64,000 nucleotides of DNA from Lepidodermella squamata (GCA_047495785.1 JBLDXI010000002.1:1240001-1304000), one strand, 5' to 3'. Counted from the stretch's first letter, positions 10,901-21,791 are shown. Translations and numbers: made by a program. Notes: generated by a model from the letters alone, not told the origin.

Positions 10901-13695
10901 CGCGCCTTTATCCTCGCCACTCGAATCGCTGATAAATTTGATTTCAACAGAATTCGTCTTGGAAAAAACCGTCCCAGGCATTTCATGCCCACACATGTCT
11001 CGAAGAGGCTGGCGTGACGCGGAGGAGGGCGAACCCTCATCGTATTCTTCGGCAGATTGACCAACATCGAACATAATCAAGCTGTCTTTGACGCAATTCG
11101 GGCTGTCTTCGAGCGCAAATTTTTCGAAAACCAGCTTAATCCGCTGATTCGGGCCAGCAACAAGCAGCCATGAACACTGGTCATTCGCCGCGTAATTTCC
11201 CCTGCCGTGGTTCGGGGTAGTTATATAGCCAGGAGAGGTATTCAGGGTAAGCGCTCGGCCCATGCAAACCGGCTCAGGAGATTCTGAAATGAAATTGAAG
11301 CCTTAGCTAACTTTTCATTCTTCGGATATTAACTTACGAATTTGCTCGTATTCGATCTTGAAGCCATGATTAATCGGCAATTTCCCGCCATTTGTTGTGT
11401 AGCCGATCAGCAGTTCATTCGTCTCGCTAGTTATTGGAGGCGGTAGGCTAGGCCCGCAATGCTTGAATAGCAACCGGCCAAGATCGACCCCACCTGGTTT
11501 GTGCCCATTTTCCGGGTCGGATCGACCTTCGTACAACGAAACGCTATCAGCCGGGCAATTCTGGCCATATCGCAGGTTCATGGCTTTGAAGGTGACGCGA
11601 ATGCGACCCTCAGCCGGGGCTGATATCAGCCAGAAGCACTCGTCAGGCGCCGCTCTTCTTGTTGCAATCGCAGATTGGTCTGATTCTTGGGAAGTTTGAT
11701 ACCCGGGTGATTCGATCGAGCCACGTGGCGCGAATAACAGTTGCCGACGACCTCCGCAGTAAACATCACCAGTCAATTGCGGACGGCCAGCCTCAGAATC
11801 TTCATTCGACGAGTAGTTATCAATTCTTGCGGAAACAGAAGCATCTGCAACGAGAAATTTACAGAAATAACTGACGAGAATGAATTTTGTGATTTTCAAA
11901 CGATTTTACCGAAAAATTCGTAGCCGATCTGGAAGCCGGGATACTCGCCATTTTCATCAGTAGCGAATTTAATGAACGCAGTGTTGCCGGTCGTGAGAAT
12001 TTCGCGATCTGGAGGCGGAGATTTAGCGCCGCTAAAAATTTAAAATAAAATAAATCCAGCATAAAAAACGAAATTTTTCAATTTTACCAAAAAGCAGCTA
12101 TCAACGGCCCGGTTTCCGATGCTCCATCGTAAATATTAAGGTAGTCAGCGTAACATCCGGATTCAGGTTGCAGCATAAGAAATGAAAATCCGAGTCGAAT
12201 TCTAAAATTAAATTTTGGTATAAATTGAAAATTTCAATTCATCCATCAAGCATACCTTTTGTCCTCCGGAGCGATAATTTGCCAGAAGCATAAATCGGTT
12301 GGGTAGTAATTGCCGTAGCCAAAGTTAGGACTCGCTAATTGGCCTGATTCGGCGGTCAACAGCCTAATTCTCCCGTTACACTTGAGATTCGCACTGCTCT
12401 GCTTGTTGTTGTTATTATTGTTAACGTTCACATCCGACAATTCGCCAACACCCATCAATTTCTGTAACGACGGCGTCACCGGCTGCAAACGGACAACAGG
12501 TTGTGTGGTAAATTTCGCCCTGGGTGGCCTTGCCGTAGTCGAAGGGGTGGCCCAGTTCATCGGCGCTAGCGTTCCTGGGGTTAACGGGGTCGAGAAGGCT
12601 GGGTCATTTTCGTAAATCCGACTATTTGACGGACTAAAAGCCGCTAGATCGTACAAATTGTTGTCGAACGGCGTTGTTGTTTGAGTAACGGGTTTTTGCG
12701 TGATTTTCGGCTTTTCAGTCTCGCCACTGGTCATCGGCAGTTGCCGCCTCGATTGACCAACCGGGCGAATTTTCGGCCGAATTATTGGCCGAGGGGCTGG
12801 AGTAACCGGCCGTTCAGTTGTTTGTGTAACCATGGGCGTAGTTGTTGAGGCCTCTTCAACCTCCTCGTATTCGAAATCTTCCTCGTCTTCGTACTCGGCG
12901 CCCTCCGCGAATTCTTCGCCAAGAGTTGGCGGGTTAGTCACAGGTTTTATATCCTCAATGCCTCGATATGAAATTCTGAAAAAAAAATAAAAATTAATAC
13001 GAAAATTATTGACGTAAATAAGCTTGCCTAAATCCTGTGTTATCTGCGCTGGGGAGGTGTGAGAATGAGCGAAAAGCGATCATAACTTCAGAGCCGCGGC
13101 TCTCGATATCTTCCGGCCTGTTTTGACCGCAAAGCGTAGCAATTGGAGTATTAGCCGCTTGATTGTCATTCCCGCCCCCTGTGTCAAAAACCACCAGATG
13201 ATCACCCGAACATCCCGGGGTGTCTACTACGTCAAAATAGTCGAAAGCAAGTCTGTAGAAAATTCGAGAAATTACTTCAGTAAAAATTGAATGTAGATTA
13301 AAGTACCTTATTCGATAGGTTGAGGGCATTCGGATGAACCAATAACAAGTATCGATTGTTTTAAATTGTTTCCGCTCGATCTCAGTCCACGGCGGTCGCC
13401 ATGTTATCGAGCCGTCCATTGCTGTTAGGGTGACTGACTCACCCTGGCATTTCGTTTTTTCCTCCGATATCGGCTCTATGCGGCGTTCTTCCGCAAAAAT
13501 ACGCGGCGGTAGCAGGTCGCCAATCGGCGCGGGTAGCGGCGGCATTTGCAGCGAAACAGGCATCTCCGCGCTGATTTTCTCCGGTACCAATGGCGGCAAT
13601 TGCGCGTGAAGGCCCACCGGCGCGCCTCTCGGCATATCCATGCCATTGATTAAGGTGGAGAGGGTGGGTAAAAGAACATACAAAATTACACGCAT
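4982..13695 (-). CDS. Giant secreted multi-CUB protein (eleven CUB domains, mucin-like linkers)
   Basis: Exons, 5' to 3': 13695-13307, 13252-13028, 12975-12256, 12201-12088, 12031-11910, 11844-11338, 11283-10793, 10739-10402, 10328-9995, 9942-9231, 8564-7049, 6857-4982. They join in frame to 2,447 aa. The start MRVILYVLLPTLSTLINGMD reads as a signal peptide; no later membrane segment is seen, so it is probably secreted. Eleven CUB domains begin near residues 83, 400, 545, 697, 910, 1195, 1345, 1560, 1703, 2000 and 2320. Most show the opening Cys, SPNFG/SPNYG-like strand, C-x-W, YDG and FCG motifs, and a closing GF plus aromatic strand. Linkers are Thr/Pro-rich, acidic before CUB2 and almost pure Thr between CUB9-10 and CUB10-11, suggesting O-glycosylation. 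CUB modules bind proteins or Ca2+ in extracellular complexes. No protease, EGF or LDL-A partner is present, so the function is unknown. Some linkers may hide further splice variants. Confidence 0.85.
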
Positions 13696-15059
13696 TGCCT
13701 GGGTTTCGAAAAATTAATTTTTAATATGGAAGAGTATAACCAGGTAATTTTAATAATTCCGCGGCGCCAATGGAGCAATTATTACCCGGGTTGAAGCGCG
13801 CGTGCAAAGGTCGCGCACTGCTCGCAGTTGCGCAACGCGCCGTGTTCGGCGTAGCGTGACTCCTAGCGGGTACTCGGAAACACTTTTACACTGCATGCCT
13901 TTTATTGCTGTTATACTAAGCGACGCGTAATAAAATCAGTGTGTTGTCATTAGCCGCGACCCCTGGCAGCAAAAAGTCGCCGACGATTCCGGGCCACGAT
14001 ACGAGATAATCGCGTTAAATTTAAACACGGATGAAATTAGTAACGGCGATGAGATCATCAGGTAACACGAAACCGAAACAAAATTTCTAGCTTCAGGTTA
14101 TTATCGTTATATTATAAGAAACATGTAAATGAACTTCAACCTACTTTTTAGCTGAGTTCATAACAGCTAATTATAACCAAAGGCTAGAATTAACAACACG
14201 CGTAAATATTACGGTTGGGCACAAATAAACAAAAAAATATTCGAAAAAAGTTTGGAAGAAAAAAATAAGCCAATTTAACCACTTGTGCAATGTCTCGCTT
14301 TGAGTGCGAAGCTAGACGACAATAAGATAACAAAAAGGTAGACCCAAGCTAAACATCCTGCGCATTTCCGCGTATCAAGAACAATACAATTTTCAACAAC
14401 AAAGCCGCAACGACAAATTATTCTGAAAATTCTCAATTTTATTTCTCACGTCAAAAAATTGATTGATAAAATTTCACAATAAATCACGATAAATTACTTG
14501 AATCATATTTTCAAGACTCAGCAGTTCATCAAATTTTAATTTGATTTTTTTTATTTGTTCATTGACTTTTTAGCAGTGACATTTCGTCAGAAGGATAATC
14601 AGCAGTGACTATATTCAGCAAATGATAATTTGATCCCGTTAAGTGCTGGTTACGCAATTTCACCTATTTGCCGAAAATTCCTGCTCATCGGCGCTCATCT
14701 AATCCGAATTTCCGGCCAACTTTGCGTCATTTTTCTAGAATTTTTCAAATGATCTAAAAAGCGATGAATTTAATGGCGCGGGCCTGATTGCTGTTTTTGG
14801 TAATATGAATCATAATTTTTGATGATTCATTTTACTATTTGTTGAAGATTTTTCTCGAATGCAAGGATAACCACTGTGCGCAAACGTGTCTCTTTTTTAT
14901 TTTTCTTCATTTTATTTTCACCGGCCGGAAATTTAGATGAGATGAGCGCCGAGCTGGAGGTTGGACCTCTAAACCCTATTGTTCCCGTCAAAATCGAAGG
15001 ACATGTCATTTGAGATAAATTTATTATATTTACATTTCTCACTTCTAGAAACTTTTTCT
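13696..15059. other. Intergenic: divergent region between CUB gene and small secreted-protein gene
   Basis: No gene is supported. It contains the upstream region of the minus-strand CUB gene and of the plus-strand gene starting at 15060, so it may act as a bidirectional promoter region. A fragment at about 14393-14518 is a partial copy of the sequence at 17170-17300 (listed separately). Confidence 0.4.
14393..14518 (-). repeat. Partial duplicate of the AGA 3' end / downstream spacer
   Basis: This roughly 125-bp stretch repeats 17170-17300 in the same orientation with scattered substitutions and a small insertion. Shared blocks include gaaaattctcaattttattt, ttgattgataaaat, tcacaataaatcacgataaa and atcatattttcaagac. 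In the downstream copy the similarity starts at the last codon and stop of AGA and runs through its 3' flank. The copy here has no attached coding sequence. Confidence 0.75.
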
Positions 15060-15428
15060 ATGGCTTTTAAAAGAATGATATTACTGTCGATTCTAATGAG
15101 TTTGGCTGTCATCACAGGTGTACAAGCTGCTGCTGCTGGGGGTGCTGGTGCTGTAGGTGCATCAGTAGGAACAGGAGGCGTGGCTGTTGCTGTCGCCGTG
15201 ACGCCACTGGGTCTTGGAATCATAGTAACAGGGATTGTCGCCATTGGTGCCTTTGCCTTGTTGGGACCAGCTGCACCGTTGGTGACTGCTGGAGTAGTAT
15301 CAGCAGCGCCAGCTGCCTCAGCTTCCGTGGCAGGAGGAACCGCAGTCGCATCAGCATGTTGTATCCTTTCACCAACATCTTGTTTGCTTGTCAGCTGTAT
15401 TTTGCTGGCAAGATTAGCAATTCAGTAG
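15060..15428 (+). CDS. Small secreted or membrane-active hydrophobic Ala/Gly/Val-rich protein
   Basis: A single-exon frame of 122 aa. The ATG at 15060 is preferred over in-frame codons upstream because it opens a clean signal peptide (MAFKRMILLSILMSLAVITG, then VQA). The mature part is almost entirely Ala, Gly, Val, Ile and Leu, with small-residue spacing typical of packed transmembrane helices, and ends with a Cys-containing hydrophobic stretch (CCILSP, CLLVSC). It has almost no charged residues after the signal. I do not recognise a family with confidence. Composition recalls the IFI6/IFI27 (ISG12) type of short hydrophobic proteins, and also secreted membrane-active peptides, but no diagnostic motif was found. 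Coding status rests on the signal peptide and composition alone. Confidence 0.5.
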   Translation: MAFKRMILLSILMSLAVITGVQAAAAGGAGAVGASVGTGGVAVAVAVTPLGLGIIVTGIVAIGAFALLGPAAPLVTAGVVSAAPAASASVAGGTAVASACCILSPTSCLLVSCILLARLAIQ

Positions 15429-16465
15429 AACTATTTATGATCTGCTTGTGGCGGCGTTACATCGGAATGAAATTTTGTTGCATCGCCAATTCTGTCGAGC
15501 TTTGACGACTGAATGGAATAACTACTTTTGGCTGGTTGCGATTATAATTTTGTGAAGTATAACAAAGCATGTGATGTAAATATTGTAAGTAACGACAAAA
15601 CAAATAGTCAGTGATTGATTTCAAGATGAGGTGCTACCTGAACTACCCCCACCGTCAAATCCAATAAATAGCGAATACATTACTGGTGATTCTTTTAATA
15701 ATACCAACGAATTCAGCTACATGGGACAGAATTGAAGAAAGAATAAAAGAAGGATACCGTTAAACGAGGCGACTTGACCATGTCACGGAAAAATGGGGCG
15801 ACTTTCGCACAGCCATTATCTCAGAGGTATCGAGATAAAGACCCCTTGAGTGGGATACCGTTGTAAAGCCCTAGAAAAGAATGCCTTGAACATACTTCAG
15901 CCCTTCACAATACTTGGTGATTAAACACAGGTAAAGTTGAGCGAAAAAAATCGAGTTATCGGTAGAATTTAGATGACTCCAAAGTAGACCAGGCGTGATC
16001 AAAATGAAAAACCTTGCCATTTTCGAGCAACCCCAACACAAGCTGTCCAGCGGTACGCCACTTGAGAGGTCTCCGCCTTTGAACCTAAGGGTTGGGTTAG
16101 GGCAAAGTTACTCCATTAGCATCCTAACCGTACACAGGATCACTTTGCCACCCTTCCACGTCAGTTAAACTCGGCTCAAACAGTTCGACAGCATATATAT
16201 TTAAATTCTTCAAAATCAGGGCTTTCCATTGACATCCTCTACTTGGCATGTATCATGCCTGAGAAAATGACATTTATAATGGTGGGTTGTGGAAGCATTT
16301 GGACCCTATAAGAAATGTTTGTAGATTTTTTCCAAAAAGGTAAGAGACATTTACTTCCTTCTCCTCCTTTATTAATGAATCGATTTTTGTAAACTAGCTA
16401 ATGAAAATTAGCGCATGAAAGCTAGAATGAGGTATACATAGGATGAGAGACACAACTACTTCTCT
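15429..16465. other. Intergenic region, nothing recognised
   Basis: Lies between two convergent genes. No convincing open frame, RNA gene or repeat was seen. Confidence 0.4.
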
Positions 16466-17194
16466 TCAAAACGGAGAAACTGACAATCGGTTGTCATCGC
16501 GAAGACCAGGGAAGTATCTGCCGCGCAAGAAAGCGACCAATCTTTCAGCGGAGACAATTTTCACCAAGTCGATCCTCTGCCTTTCAGAGCCAGCTACCAC
16601 ACCGACGAGTTCAAAGCGTGCATTAACCACCGGAGCACCCGAAAAACCATGGTCACTAGGCGCGGTCACCTTTATTTCTATGTGACTGAACGCGCGGCCA
16701 GTTACTATGCCTTCGCTAAAAGTGAAAGAAAAGTCGTCAGCCAATGCCTTGCACGCCAAAACGAAGACCTCCTCGCCGAAAAATGAAATAACACCACCGG
16801 CAAGATCAAAGGGAGTACTCGGAAGCACCGTAGAGCCAGGTACCATCAGCACTGCTAGATCTGGATTCTGAGAAGCTTCCTTAACAACCACTGCTATCTT
16901 ATTGCCATCTTCGTATTCGATTTCCACAGATACTGGGGACTTGTTCGTAACACGACCAGACGTCACAAAGTGATTAGACGAGGTGGTTGTCCTAAATGCA
17001 GTCAAACGATCGACAATTTTTCCTGTGGCATCCTTGCAGAGAACTCGAACTACAAAATGCTTCAGATTGGAGAAAATCTTCTCCTTGCGGGATATCAAGG
17101 CTTCAGCTTGAATTTCAAGTGAAGCATGTACAGATGCCATCGCAGCACACAAAATAACAGTTCCTCTAACAATAACAATTTTCAACAACGACAA
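16466..17194 (-). CDS. HtrA/trypsin-fold serine protease homologue with catalytic His replaced, possibly a pseudogene
   Basis: An open frame of about 242 codons resembling the trypsin-like domain of HtrA (S1C) proteases. Landmarks: FVTSGRVTNK where HtrA proteins have a TNAHVV-type segment, NPDLAVLMV with the catalytic-Asp position, and APSDHGFSGAPVV with the nucleophile Ser in GxSGxP context. Thus Asp and Ser are present but the His is Arg (CGT, one transition from CAT). No PDZ domain follows. The N-terminus LLKIVIVRGTVILCAAMASV looks like a signal peptide, yet its first codons are TTG. The first in-frame ATG is at 17140, inside the hydrophobic stretch, and no in-frame ATG was found upstream before a stop. 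Either an upstream exon was missed, a non-ATG start is used, or the gene has lost its start. An inactive, secreted pseudo-protease or a young pseudogene is inferred. Confidence 0.6.
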   Translation of the reverse strand: MSLLKIVIVRGTVILCAAMASVHASLEIQAEALISRKEKIFSNLKHFVVRVLCKDATGKIVDRLTAFRTTTSSNHFVTSGRVTNKSPVSVEIEYEDGNKIAVVVKEASQNPDLAVLMVPGSTVLPSTPFDLAGGVISFFGEEVFVLACKALADDFSFTFSEGIVTGRAFSHIEIKVTAPSDHGFSGAPVVNARFELVGVVAGSERQRIDLVKIVSAERLVAFLRGRYFPGLRDDNRLSVSPF

Positions 17195-17300
17195 ATTATT
17201 TGGAAAATTCTCAATTTTATTTCAAATGTCAAAAAAATTGATTGATAAAATGTCACAATAAATCACGATAAATTAGTTGAATAATCATATTTTCAAGACG
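17170..17300 (-). repeat. Donor copy of the duplicated AGA 3' end
   Basis: The 3' end of AGA plus the spacer to the protease-like gene. It carries TTTATT near 17217-17222 (AATAAA on the minus strand), the likely AGA polyadenylation signal, about 70 bp past the stop. A diverged copy lies at 14393-14518. Confidence 0.7.
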
Positions 17301-20300
17301 GCGGGCAGTTGACCGCAGCTGTTTTGACAGTTTTACCCTGACTGTCCCAGTACGAAATTGTAAAAGTTGAAAAGCCAACGCAAGCCGCGCCAACTTGGCC
17401 CTTGGTATTCGCAACAACCAACGCCGCAGAATACGGCACCCCGTACGACGACATTCGAGATAGCGATGAAAGCGCCGCTTGGTCAGGCCTCATCTGGCTC
17501 GTCGCCATGCGATCGACGGCAATTGCCGATGGCGCGTAGGCGACAATGACGTCACCATCTCCAGTCGCAACGGCGCCTCCTACTCCCTTTTCCGCGTAAC
17601 CTCCGCTACCGGGTACAGCTGAGTCGGCAACCCGGCCCGGGATTTTGTAGGTCATGCCATTTGTCGACGTTCCAACAGCGATTTTCCCGGTCGAATCAAC
17701 GGCGATCATACCGATTGTGTCGTGTCCTTCGCGCTTCTTCGGCGGTTCTAGCTGGTGTAATTTTCGGGGCTTGTAAGGTCCGCAGCTTTTTGACGCGTCT
17801 GGCGTCACGTTTTGACGGTAGTTTGGCTGGCAGTTGTTTTCGAGCCAAGTTTTCCATTTTGCATCGCTTTGCTGAGTTCTTAGCTTGTTCGGGTCAATTT
17901 CGAATTGCATATCGGCCGCGAATTTTCCAGCTAAAAGTTTATAAAAGATTAATTCAAATAAACAAGTTTGAAGAGCAGGGCAAATGATTTGAACCATTAT
18001 TATTTTTTATCACATTTCCCATTTTATCGTGAAGTTAGGAAATCAGCATTAAATCCAGAAATTATTTCCCCTATTTTTCCCACTTTGATAGACCGATCCA
18101 GCGCTTCCCAAAAAACTGTTTTTGGGGGTCGCGTGGGTCGTGGAGTCATTTCCATTCAATTAATAAGCCTTAGGCCGAAATTTGACTATCTTTGCCGTAA
18201 AAAAACCAAGCTGGATAATGATCCATGATGCATTCAACTGTAAGTGATAAATTGAGTGATAACTTGGATGATTTGAAACGTGGCTTAAAGCCGTTGAGTA
18301 TTAAGCTTGAGTAGCCCTGGATTAAGAATCTGCTTTTTTTGCAACCATGCTGGATATCATATTCGATTTCATTCAGAAAAACACGCTCTTCAACAGTCCT
18401 TTCGTTGCTGCACATCGGTTGTTTTTTCCATTTTTGTCAAGCAATTTATCGCAATATTCCGAATGTCGCTCGACATCGTAATGAACCGAAGATCCGACTC
18501 TACTACCGAATGATCATGGCGCTTGGCTTTGATCCCGTCAGCCTAAAGCGTGAATTCTACAATGTCTTGCGCGCCTTCTTCGCTCAACAGCAGGAACACG
18601 AATAAGAAAACCGTTATGAAAAATTCTTGGTATCAAATGTCGAAAAATTGAGTTATACGAGCGAGAAGATTTTTGGTTGCGCTCCCACGAGGCTTAACCT
18701 GGAGGCTTAGACTGCATAGCTCTCCTGCTGGTCCCGCTGTGCGATGAACCGATTCTTCCTGTCTTCAACTGTTACGTCAATAGCACTGACCACACTCTAC
18801 AACCATCAGTGAATCGAATGACCAAATTCGGATCCGATTTGGCGATTGCTTAGGTCGCAATCCTACCACGCTTGCCAGCTTGGAAGCAAACTTGGAATGC
18901 CTTAGAGAAAAGCTCTAAAATGCTTGAATTTTTCGTTTGCCGTAAGAAAACATGGAACGCAGAGGACGACAAGTACGATTTCGTGCCTGAAAATGCTATG
19001 GAGAGCCAATCTGGCGAAAGTTTTCGCGCCTACATCATCGTGCTGAAGGCGTTTGCGGCTATATAAACGACTTTTGCGGATTTCGTTACACACGATCGGT
19101 TCTCTATGGGTTGTAGTTTTGATTATTATAATCAATTGTTATTTTTTGTTATCATATTTCATGAATCTATTATTTTTGATAAGTTTTCGAATTACACACC
19201 GGTTAGTAAACAGTCGCCAAGTTTTAACCGAAATTCGGCCTCTAAAAATCGCTGCTACACTTGGAAACTTAATGTTACTTTCGCTCCTATTTTTTCAACA
19301 TAATTCTTGATTTACGACTCTTCCAATTTTAGGGTTGGTGCACGAATCATATCTGGAAGTCCCGGAAAAGCAGCTTCTGACTTCTGTTACAAACATCCTG
19401 CGGGATGAGAGCTTGAAATTTCAAGATCGTTTCTCAAATGACCTCGAAGAACTGCGTCGCAGATCAGAGGCTTGCCACTGCCGAAGAATAAGATGAACTT
19501 CAAGCTCCAACGTTGCCAGCTCAAGGGCCACCGTTGCCATGGCCGACCTACAGTGCCGGGTTTTTTGTTTGCAAGGCATGTTTTCTACACGTCCGATTCA
19601 AACTAGGTCGTAAAGTTAACATCAGCGCAAAGGATTGCATCTCAAAACAACACACTGAAATTGTAACAGAATTCACGTTCACTTTTGATGGATAAGTTTC
19701 GACCTAAAAATAGCATCCCATGCTAGGTTGGATCGTGATTTGATGACGACGCTTTCGCTCTTATAGTTTCTCGCAACGACATCACTTCCAATGTGTTACA
19801 TTTCAAGCAAGACTTTCGCCTTGGCGGCATAGCATGTCTGGCGAATCTCAAGTATCTGGGCCCGTGGGAAGGAAAGAATGTTTTCACGGTTGAGATGATC
19901 CTTCCTGCAGCAGCCAGTCCGCTCAGGTATAATCTTCTACCGAGAAACGGTTCCCTCAGCCTCGAAAGTTGGCAAGGCTTTTGGTTGGAAGTGAAGAGCC
20001 GCACAGTCGTGCAAGTGCTGTTCCACCCTGAGGCTTGCTCGTTGCCAGCTTACGACAGTCGTTACGGCTTCAACTGCTTCTGTGTTGCTCAGCCGCTGCT
20101 TGAATTGTTTGCAATGATGCTGAAGGCGATAGAAATCGGCTCTGTGGCGGCCGAACCATGTTCGTCCCACAAATTGGCCCTTCAGTTGCTGTCGGAACCA
20201 CTGGTCAAAGGCAAGCTCCTCGCGATTTGGAGAAGATTGAGCAACATGTGCAGAACGCTATCGGAAACCGTGTTGGCGGCTTCGCTGTCACTCTCTGGTC

Positions 20301-21791
20301 AAAGCCTATTCACTACGGTGACGGCCATGGTGCTCAATACACCTGTCTTCACCCCGTTGACCTCCAAGTTCGTGGGGAACTGCCGATGATTGAATCGTAG
20401 TGTTATTTCGCTGATCTTTATTAGTATCATTATTGTAATTATTCTTGTCACTGTTTTCGTGTCAGCGTCATTTTTTGAATATGTCAGAGCTGGAAAACGT
20501 GCAAAATTTCCTGCGAGCCAATTTTAAAATTCAAATTTCCGAGTCCCGATTGCAACTGCTGCTTCCAAAAAACGCCAACGTCTAGAAGCGGGTGGCGAAG
20601 TGGCGATTGAGCCTATCACTGGCAGTGGCATAGGAACTCCAATTAGAACAGACGTAACTTCGAATTCACCCTCGATACTCTCGCTGCCAAGTCATAATTG
20701 TTTCGATGTTCTCAGTGGAAAACTGGATGATGTTAGGAGCGATATTCAATCTGCGCTCAAAAAAAGACGCACCCGGTATCAATTTGCAAGTCGATGAGAA
20801 ATTGACTGCCGAGAAACGTCGCGCCTTATATTCTGCATGGATTCTCGATTCGGAAAGTATTGAAGCCGTTTTAGAGCTTTGCAAATTTTTGAAAACTGAG
20901 GGGGGTTTTTTGAGTTGTATTGTATGTGAAGCCAAGTTCAACCGCTTCCAAAATTTCAAATCATTGAAGAGCCGAGAGTTGGATGAATTTCAGCCCGAAA
21001 TTTCAGAAAATTCATGAAAACTTTTTTCGCTCCGCAATTTTCGCATGTGCGCACAGCGACGGTTGTAATTTCAAATTTCTCAGTGAGAATCATTAAAATA
21101 TCTACCCGGTTAAGCGAATGGCCAAAAAACATGGACGGAGATCGTAAACATTTAGAAAAACTCTAGTTTCGACTCAGATTGAACTTGCATTACCTGATTC
21201 TCCGCATAAAATTGAGTGGGTGGTTCGATCAGCTACCGCTCGAGCGACTGAAATAGCTTTCTTGACATTGGGCAGATTCAAGACTGATCCAACGCGATGA
21301 GTTTCCCTGATAAATAAAAAAAAATCAATAAAATATATAATGTAATCCAAATATTTACCCATCGATAATCATGGCATCAAGAAAAACTGAACCATCTTCG
21401 GCCGGCGAGCCGCCAAACCCGACTGTACCATCACATTGGGCAAGTTCACACCAATTTACGCCCTGCTCAACAGCGTCAAGAGCCTTGCCGTTAGCGGCTA
21501 GCACAGTAGAAGCTGGAAAATTTCAATTTTGAAGATTGAAGTTACTCATGAAATCTTCGAACCTGCCCCAGCAGCTCCGGTGAATGGCCAGGTATTAACA
21601 ACGAAAGGCGGCGTTAATTGGACGAAAATTGTCCCTGTTTGATTGTTGATAATAACAGAATTTTCCGCAGGTTGGTCGAATTCCTTCGCGATTTTCTTTA
21701 ACGCGGCAAATGATGAATCTTGGAATGAATACGAGGCAGCCGCCGCGGCTGCTAGTCCAAAAGGTACTAGAAACTTCGCGAAAAACACCAT
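17293..21791 (-). CDS. AGA: N(4)-(beta-N-acetylglucosaminyl)-L-asparaginase (aspartylglucosaminidase)
   Basis: A lysosomal Ntn-hydrolase that cleaves the GlcNAc-Asn bond when N-glycoproteins are degraded. Exons 21791-21563, 21512-21359, 21306-21194 and 17930-17293 join in frame to 377 aa. The start reads as a signal peptide ([18 protein letters not shown]). Recognisable blocks: [56 protein letters not shown] and CGPYKP. GHDTIGM carries the Thr that becomes the N-terminal nucleophile after autocleavage into alpha and beta chains, and GTSTNGM and [12 protein letters not shown] line the substrate site. Intron 3 is 3,263 bp, far longer than the others, and holds transposon debris. The splice across it is supported because the joined residues [11 protein letters not shown] match the family. 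MOGS lies immediately upstream on the same strand. Confidence 0.92.
17931..21193. other. Long AGA intron filled with transposon-like and decayed coding sequence
   Basis: Bounded by a GT donor at 21193 and an AG acceptor at 17931-17932 on the minus strand. Besides the MULE fragment it holds several plus-strand open stretches broken by stops and frameshifts: about 18872-19066, 19793-20389 and 20600-21017. In the last, two overlapping frames read as one protein interrupted by a frameshift near 20760 ([20 protein letters not shown], then continuing from [12 protein letters not shown]). I cannot assign these pieces. They may belong to the same element or to a nested decayed gene. Confidence 0.5.
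18339..18605 (+). mobile_element. MULE-type transposase fragment
   Basis: An 88-codon open frame containing [16 protein letters not shown] followed by [26 protein letters not shown]. The GC-FHF-Q-IYR block followed by a helical stretch is characteristic of the MULE transposase domain found in animal FLYWCH/MULE elements. No terminal repeats or full catalytic domain are visible, so this is a relic. It is antisense to AGA and lies within its third intron. Confidence 0.6.

Noticed and set aside
19793-20389. Possible galectin-like domain in the AGA intron
   Set aside because: The frame has an LHF-x-x-x-F start and a GPWEG segment, loosely like galectins, but lacks the HxNxR and WGxEER residues and no convincing continuation was found.
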